Source of the DNA: Gammaproteobacteria bacterium
GTDB taxonomy: Bacteria; Pseudomonadota; Gammaproteobacteria; UBA6429; Thiohalophilaceae
NCBI GenBank assembly: GCA_030593785.1
Contig: JAUVGM010000170.1
Coordinates: 1 to 5,792 of the forward strand
Direction: 5' to 3'
DNA length: 5,792 nt
Shown: piece by piece, positions 5,071 to 5,792 of the stretch
Layout of the letters: every line of letters begins with the position of its first letter
Position numbering within the stretch: position 1 is the stretch's first letter
Made by a program: the position numbers and the translations under genes
The notes under the pieces: model-generated
Told to the model about the DNA's origin: nothing
Databases searched by the model: none
Seen by the model: the letters and a program-made list of their open reading frames with translations, nothing else

Positions 5071-5792
5071 GTGAATAATTATAAATATAATTTTCACCTG
5101 CTACGCATCGTTATGGGCTTGTTACTGGTGCTCTCCAGTTCGGTAATTATGGCTGCTGAACCTGCTGCAACTTCATCTACACTCAATGATTTATTTGGTG
5201 TTATAAATGGCTATTTAGCCGCTGTCTTTTTTTATGATGTCATGCCCGGCTCAGCCAATATGCCCTTTATAGTCGCTTGGCTTATTGTTGGTGCTGTTTT
5301 CCTCACAGTACGTATGAGTTTTATCAACCTGCGAATGTTTCGCCATGCATACCATATTTTACGCGGTAAATACTCAACTCCGGGTACCGAAGGTGAGGTG
5401 ACATCCTTCCAGGCTCTGACAACTGCTTTATCAGCAACCGTGGGACTGGGGAATATAGCGGGTGTTGCCATTGCAATTATGATTGGTGGTCCGGGCGCAA
5501 CCTTTTGGATGATCATAGCGGGCTTCCTTGGTATGACCTCGAAATTTACCGAAGCTACACTCGCGCAAATGTATCGAGAAGTTCGCTCTGATGGACATAT
5601 TATGGGTGGTGCGATGGAGTACCTCTCACGTGGTCTGGCAGAAAAGGGCTGGTCGAAAACCGGTAAAGTTTTGGCCATTGTTTTTTGTATTTTAACTATT
5701 GGTGGTTCTTTAGGTGCCGGCAATGCTTTTCAGGTTAGCCAATCTTTAACCGCCGTAAAACTACAAATCCCTTTATTAGCTGAACAACCCTG
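5071..5792 (+). CDS. AGCS-family sodium:alanine (amino acid) symporter, N-terminal part, cut by window edge
   Basis: An open frame of 240 codons from GTG 5071 runs off the right edge; the family is usually about 450-550 residues, so roughly half is seen. AGCS transporters bring alanine or glycine across the inner membrane with sodium. Family signs: GEVTSFQALTTALSATVG (108-125), the conserved GLGNIAGVAIAI (125-136), GGPGATFWM (139-147), SKFTEATLAQMYR (157-169) and GGSLGAGNAFQVSQ (211-224). Several membrane segments are evident, about 67-85, 127-155 and 198-215. Residues 1-29 look like a signal peptide or an extra N-terminal membrane helix (hydrophobic MGLLLVLSSSVIMAA), followed by a polar AEPAATSSTLND stretch; such an extension is found in some but not all AGCS proteins. 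The GTG start is supported by AAAGGGG at good spacing. Substrate cannot be told apart from sequence alone. Its promoter faces that of smpB. Confidence 0.9.
   Translation, partial: MNNYKYNFHLLRIVMGLLLVLSSSVIMAAEPAATSSTLNDLFGVINGYLAAVFFYDVMPGSANMPFIVAWLIVGAVFLTVRMSFINLRMFRHAYHILRGKYSTPGTEGEVTSFQALTTALSATVGLGNIAGVAIAIMIGGPGATFWMIIAGFLGMTSKFTEATLAQMYREVRSDGHIMGGAMEYLSRGLAEKGWSKTGKVLAIVFCILTIGGSLGAGNAFQVSQSLTAVKLQIPLLAEQP

Noticed and set aside
5232..5723. Minus-strand frame of 163 codons
   Set aside because: Lies opposite the AGCS gene, whose plus-strand translation shows clear family motifs; the minus-strand peptide is proline/isoleucine-rich with no recognisable domain.
1..5792. CRISPR array or toxin-antitoxin pair
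   Set aside because: No regularly spaced repeats of the right length and no small gene pair of that type were seen on either strand.

Overview
The window reads as chromosomal DNA of an A+T-leaning (by eye, not counted) flagellated gammaproteobacterium. The tmRNA carries the tag ANDDNYALAA, a form typical of Gammaproteobacteria. SmpB and an AGCS-type sodium:amino-acid symporter resemble their proteobacterial relatives, and a textbook flagellar sigma-28 promoter is present. I cannot name the genus from the sequence.

Layout: bases 1-76 are the first 25 codons of a tyrosine recombinase (integrase) on the minus strand, cut by the window edge. Bases 77-239 hold short repeats suited to integrase binding and a hairpin terminator. 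The ssrA gene (tmRNA) fills 240-601 on the minus strand with its 3' CCA end facing the integrase, the usual arrangement where an island has entered the 3' end of ssrA. Bases 602-770 hold the ssrA promoter region and, pointing the other way, the sigma-28 promoter. Bases 771-4438 are a compact three-gene plus-strand operon: a 113-residue protein of unknown function, an HDOD-domain protein, and a large soluble hybrid histidine kinase (GAF-like, HisKA, HATPase, degenerate receiver, true receiver, HPt). The genes overlap or nearly touch, implying translational coupling. smpB (4442-4921, minus) meets the kinase tail to tail with 3 bases between them. A divergent intergenic region (4922-5070) holds promoters for smpB and for the AGCS symporter gene, which starts with GTG at 5071 and runs off the right edge.

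How they work together: ssrA and smpB are the two halves of the trans-translation ribosome-rescue system; here they lie on the same strand, separated by the signalling operon. The operon looks like a cytoplasmic phosphorelay (His227 to Asp647 to His790) produced together with an HDOD protein under flagellar late-gene control. The most notable result is the exact spacing and near-perfect match of the sigma-28 promoter at 706-732, which ties this otherwise anonymous module to motility or the motile-to-sessile switch.
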